A stretch of 10,474 nucleotides of DNA, taken from the NCBI GenBank assembly GCA_005877965.1, contig VBNP01000038.1, positions 1 to 10,474 on the forward strand, in the 5' to 3' direction. Made by a program: the position numbers and the translations under genes. Below are positions 8,382 through 10,474 of the stretch, piece by piece (the first letter of the stretch is position 1; each line of letters opens with the position of its first letter). This DNA is from Gammaproteobacteria bacterium. Its GTDB lineage: Bacteria; Pseudomonadota; Gammaproteobacteria; Steroidobacterales; Steroidobacteraceae. The notes beneath the pieces are model-generated. The model searched no databases and was not told the origin of the DNA. It saw only the letters and a program-made list of their open reading frames with translations.

Positions 8382-8972
8382 TCATGCGCCGCGCCGCCGC
8401 GCGAGCTGCTCGAGGCGCGCGCCTAAGCGGTCGACGCCCTCTCGCACCGCATCGACACCGCGCAGGAACTGCTCGCCCTCGCTGCGCGGCACGAGATCGG
8501 CGCGTTCGTGGCCGAGGTACTCTGCAAGGTTCGCGAGCGTGGTGCCGGCGGCGCTGCGACTCCAGTCAAGCGTGAGGCGCGCCAGCCGCCCGAGCTGATG
8601 GGCCGGCACATCACCGAGCAGCAGCGACAGTTCCTCCTCGAGGTCGGGGCGCAGGAGCCTGGCGAGCTCGCGGAACTTCTGCGCCAGCTCCGCATCGCCG
8701 CCGATCGCGACCTCGCCCCGCTGCAGCACCGCCTCGGCCGACTCGCCCGCGAGCGCGAGCAGGCTCGCGGGTCCGCCCGCCAGCGTGGCGTCTGCGGGCG
8801 CCTCGTCGCGGGTCACGGTGAGCGTCCGGCCGGTCGATGCCACCCGCAGGCGCGTGATGGCGCGAATCTCGATCGCGACACTCCTGCCCTCGAGCTCCGC
8901 GCACAGCTGCCGCGCGCGCGGCGAGCGCGGCAGGCCGCGGTTCAGCAGGTTGTCGAGGGTCGCGCTCAGCAT
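8382..8972 (-). CDS. ubiJ: Ubiquinone biosynthesis accessory factor UbiJ (SCP2 domain)
   Basis: A 196-residue protein between ubiE and ubiB, exactly where UbiJ (formerly YigP) lies in gammaproteobacteria. In E. coli, UbiJ with UbiK is an accessory factor of the soluble Ubi complex; its SCP2 domain binds the hydrophobic prenylated intermediates. Here the N-terminal part (about 5–105) has the SCP2-like pattern: LEGRSVAIEI, TLTVTRDEAPADATLAGGPASLLALA, and AVLQRGEVAIGGDAELAQKFRELARLL. The C-terminal 35 residues (EQFLRGVDAVREGVDRLGARLEQLA) look like a coiled coil, which in UbiJ mediates pairing with UbiK. Primary sequence in this family is weakly conserved, so the call rests on domain pattern plus position. 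The start at 8972 is 28 bases after the ubiE stop, with only a weak AAGA upstream. No ubiK gene is in the window. Confidence 0.93.
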   Translation of the reverse strand: MLSATLDNLLNRGLPRSPRARQLCAELEGRSVAIEIRAITRLRVASTGRTLTVTRDEAPADATLAGGPASLLALAGESAEAVLQRGEVAIGGDAELAQKFRELARLLRPDLEEELSLLLGDVPAHQLGRLARLTLDWSRSAAGTTLANLAEYLGHERADLVPRSEGEQFLRGVDAVREGVDRLGARLEQLARRRGA

Positions 8973-9000
8973 CGCAGGTCTTGCCGGGGCGCGTTGCGCG

Positions 9001-9750
9001 CTAGTACCTGTAACCGCGGTGTACGGCGACGATGCCGCCGGAGAGAGCGTGGTAGCGGCAGCCCTCCAGTCCCGCGTCCTGCATCATCTTCAGGAGAGTC
9101 TCCGCGTCCGGATGCACGCGGATCGACTCGGCGAGATAGCGGTAACTCGCCGCATCGCGCGCCACGAGCCTGCCGAGCAGCGGCAGAATGCGCAAGGAGT
9201 AGGCGTCGTAGAGCCCCTTCAGGCCAGGGACCTTCGGGTGCGAGAACTCGAGCACCAGCAGCTGCCCGCCGGGCTTGAGGGCGCGGCGCATGGAGGCCAG
9301 CGCCGCGCTCTTGTCGGTGACATTGCGCAGACCGAAGCCGATGGTGATGCAGTCGAAGGTGCCGTCGGGGAACGGCAGGCGCTCGGCATCGGCCTGCACG
9401 TACTCGACGTTGCCGACGCAGCCCGCATCGATCAATCGGTCGCGGCCGCGCTCGAGCATGGCGGCGTTGATGTCGGTGAGCACGATCAGGCCGCGCTCGC
9501 CCACCTGGCGGGCGAGTCCGGCCGCGAGGTCGCCGCTGCCGCCGGCGACGTCGAGCGCGCGCTGGCCGGCGCGCAGATTCGCCAGCGCCAGGGTGAAACG
9601 CTTCCAGATCCGATGCGTGCCCGCGGACATCAGATCGTTCATCAGGTCGTAACGGTCGGCGACGGAGTCGAACACCCCGCGCACGCGGCGCGCCTTGTCC
9701 TCGCGCGGCACGCGCTGAAAGCCGAAGTCGGTGGAGCGCTCGTCGGTCAT
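9001..9750 (-). CDS. ubiE: Ubiquinone/menaquinone C-methyltransferase UbiE
   Basis: Class I SAM-dependent methyltransferase of 249 residues. In ubiquinone synthesis it methylates the C2 position (2-octaprenyl-6-methoxybenzoquinol to the 3-methyl product in E. coli); where menaquinone is made it methylates demethylmenaquinol. The N-terminal block VFDSVADRYDLMNDLMSAGTHRIWK (about 27–50) is diagnostic for UbiE/COQ5. SAM motif I is LDVAGGSGDLA (66–76), Asp93 in LTDIN would bind the SAM ribose, and QADAERLPFPD (119–129) and TIGFGLRNV (136–144) complete the site. The C-terminus ends GIVAVHRGYRY, as is usual for the family. The ATG at 9750 gives the standard N-terminus but has no clear Shine-Dalgarno site. 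It heads the ubiE–ubiJ–ubiB–MATE run and is separated from DUF971 by 199 bases, so it probably has its own promoter. Confidence 0.98.
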   Translation of the reverse strand: MTDERSTDFGFQRVPREDKARRVRGVFDSVADRYDLMNDLMSAGTHRIWKRFTLALANLRAGQRALDVAGGSGDLAAGLARQVGERGLIVLTDINAAMLERGRDRLIDAGCVGNVEYVQADAERLPFPDGTFDCITIGFGLRNVTDKSAALASMRRALKPGGQLLVLEFSHPKVPGLKGLYDAYSLRILPLLGRLVARDAASYRYLAESIRVHPDAETLLKMMQDAGLEGCRYHALSGGIVAVHRGYRY

Positions 9751-9780
9751 GGCGGTGCGCGACCAGATCTAATGAGACGC

Positions 9781-9786
9781 ATTCTA
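9781..9786 (-). promoter_or_regulatory. Possible −10 element of the ubiE promoter
   Basis: The minus strand reads TAGAAT, one mismatch from TATAAT, 30 bases before the ubiE ATG. Transcription would start near 9774 with a leader of about 25 bases. No recognisable −35 lies 16–18 bases upstream, where a short inverted repeat (CGGGCA/TGCCCG, 9793–9809) is found instead. The call is tentative. Confidence 0.3.
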
Positions 9787-9882
9787 GTCGATCGGGCAGC
9801 GAGTGCCCGGCGGTGCGATCGTGGTTGCATTTTTGTGGCAGCGATGCGCAGAATCGCGGCCGTCGAGGGGGTCTTGCGCACG

Positions 9883-9918
9883 AAGCGGGCCGGGCATCAC
9901 TGTCCGGCCCGCTTTTTT
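9883..9918 (+). terminator. Intrinsic terminator facing the + strand, without an assigned gene
   Basis: AGCGGGCCGG pairs perfectly with CCGGCCCGCT across a ten-base loop (9894–9903). One more A–T pair extends the stem to 11, and the stem runs into six T (9913–9918). Read on the + strand it is a textbook rho-independent terminator. On the minus strand, where DUF971 (stop at 9950) and ubiE are transcribed, the hairpin is followed by only two U. It could act weakly for DUF971, but the good orientation is +. No + strand gene precedes it. The rest of the 199-base gap (9751–9949) holds the possible ubiE −10 and nothing else I can name. Confidence 0.65.
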
Positions 9919-9949
9919 GGGGCGCGACGCCTGTGCCCGGGGTGCACGC

Positions 9950-10303
9950 TTAAGAGCTCGGCCGCTCGCGCGCCTTGCGCTCGAGGTACCGCGCCCACTT
10001 CGCCCGCTGCTCACGACCGAGCTCGTGCAGGTACTTCCAGGTGTAGAGCCCGGTGTCGTGCCCGTCGTCGAACACGAGCTTCACGGCGTACTGCCCGACC
10101 GGCTCGACCGCCGTGATGGCGACGTTCTCCTTGCCGAGCACCAGTACCTCCTGCCCGGGTCCGTGCCCCTTCACTTCGGCGGATGGGGAGTGCACCCGCA
10201 GGTATTCGAACGGCAACTCAAAGCGGCTGCCGTCGGCGAAGCTCACTTCGAGCATCCGTGAGGTGCGCCGCAGGCGGATCTCGGTGGGAATGAGGTCGGA
10301 CAT
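9950..10303 (-). CDS. DUF971 / gamma-butyrobetaine hydroxylase-like N-terminal domain protein
   Basis: A small stand-alone protein of 117 residues with the DUF971 signature. Conserved blocks are LEVSFADGSRFELPFEYLRV, then HSPSAEVKGHGPGQEVLVLGKENVAI, then VGQYAVKLVFDDGHDTGLYTWKYLHELG. The same domain forms the N-terminus of eukaryotic gamma-butyrobetaine hydroxylase. The bacterial single-domain protein has no established reaction; a role in metal or Fe–S handling has been suggested for relatives, which I cannot test here. It commonly lies near hslVU and ubiE in gammaproteobacteria, and here it precedes ubiE. The ATG at 10303 gives the usual MSDLIPTEIRLRR start; an in-frame ATG at 10360 would add 19 residues that look like leader sequence. 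There is no Shine-Dalgarno site, and the leader may be very short (see the −10 element). Confidence 0.93.
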   Translation of the reverse strand: MSDLIPTEIRLRRTSRMLEVSFADGSRFELPFEYLRVHSPSAEVKGHGPGQEVLVLGKENVAITAVEPVGQYAVKLVFDDGHDTGLYTWKYLHELGREQRAKWARYLERKARERPSS

Positions 10304-10316
10304 AAGAGCGAGACGC

Positions 10317-10322
10317 AGTATA
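10317..10322 (-). promoter_or_regulatory. Candidate −10 element of the DUF971 gene
   Basis: The minus strand reads TATACT, five of six matches to the sigma70 −10 consensus, ending 13 bases before the ATG at 10303. Transcription from it would leave a leader of only about six or seven bases. No convincing −35 is found 16–18 bases upstream; a short imperfect repeat, ATTGC..GCAAT (10346–10361), lies just beyond that position. Confidence 0.4.
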
Positions 10323-10411
10323 GGCAATGACGGCTGGACGCCCGGATTGCTGCAGTGCAATATATGCGAGTCTGGCCGCTGTCGGATGCGCGGATACGGT
10401 CTTTTGCGACG

Positions 10412-10439
10412 ATGACAATCCGCGCCGCGCCTCTATACT
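10412..10439 (+). promoter_or_regulatory. Sigma70-type promoter pointing out of the window
   Basis: ATGACA (10412–10417) and TATACT (10434–10439) each match their consensus (TTGACA, TATAAT) in five of six positions and are separated by 16 bases. Transcription would start near 10446 and leave the window to the right, divergent from DUF971. The 35 bases after it contain no start codon with a ribosome site and no recognisable RNA gene. Bases 10304–10474 show nothing else supportable. Confidence 0.55.
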
Positions 10440-10474
10440 CACGTCCTCTTTTTGTGCACGAGGGCTTAGGTCCC

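Noticed and set aside
9793..9809. Inverted repeat CGGGCA/TGCCCG upstream of ubiE
   Set aside because: Six-base stem only, no known operator match. Mentioned with the ubiE −10 but not called as a regulatory site.
8785..10116. Long + strand frame over ubiE and the DUF971–ubiE gap
   Set aside because: Antisense to ubiE and ubiJ, no recognisable motif, and it runs through the intrinsic terminator at 9883–9918.
10346..10361. Imperfect repeat ATTGC..GCAAT between the DUF971 −10 and the right-edge promoter
   Set aside because: Five-base arms are too short to call an operator without comparison to relatives.

Overview
The window looks like chromosomal DNA from a high-GC gammaproteobacterium. The main evidence is the gene order ubiE–ubiJ–ubiB, a gammaproteobacterial ubiquinone cluster, with a DUF971 gene just upstream. 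Beyond class the assignment is a guess; a free-living Nevskiales, Steroidobacterales or Xanthomonadales-like lineage would fit. I see no insertion sequence, phage gene, CRISPR array, tRNA or rRNA. Most of the window is core metabolism with a short accessory stretch in the middle.

Left end (1–1994, + strand): the 3' part of a tryptophan operon. trpB enters from the left edge and overlaps trpA in an ATGA junction. The two encode the beta and alpha subunits of tryptophan synthase. trpA is not followed by a co-directional gene such as accD. It meets, 13 bases later, the convergent 3' end of an unrelated gene.

Middle (2008–5261): three genes with no obvious common pathway. The first is a GT4-type glycosyltransferase (− strand), somewhat poorer in GC than its neighbours. 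The second, divergent from it, is a probable double-hotdog protein of unassigned function (+ strand). The third, convergent with the second, is an aldo/keto reductase of the AKR13/YakC type (− strand).

Right part (5354–10303, all − strand, listed in transcription order from the right): DUF971 protein, a 199-base gap, ubiE, ubiJ, ubiB and a MATE-family efflux transporter. ubiE, ubiJ, ubiB and the MATE gene are separated by 28, 16 and 6 bases and very probably form one operon. UbiE is the C-methyltransferase of ubiquinone/menaquinone synthesis. UbiJ is the SCP2-domain accessory factor that holds hydrophobic intermediates. UbiB is the membrane-bound atypical kinase/ATPase of the same pathway. 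The MATE gene follows ubiB so closely that it is likely co-transcribed; the aldo/keto reductase lies 92 bases further on and may or may not be.

The least explained structure is in the DUF971–ubiE gap. A well-formed intrinsic terminator (10–11 bp stem, six T) faces the + strand there, although no + strand gene precedes it. This could mark a short non-coding RNA. At the far right a good sigma70-type promoter points out of the window. I found no clear new defence or mobile system and do not claim one.
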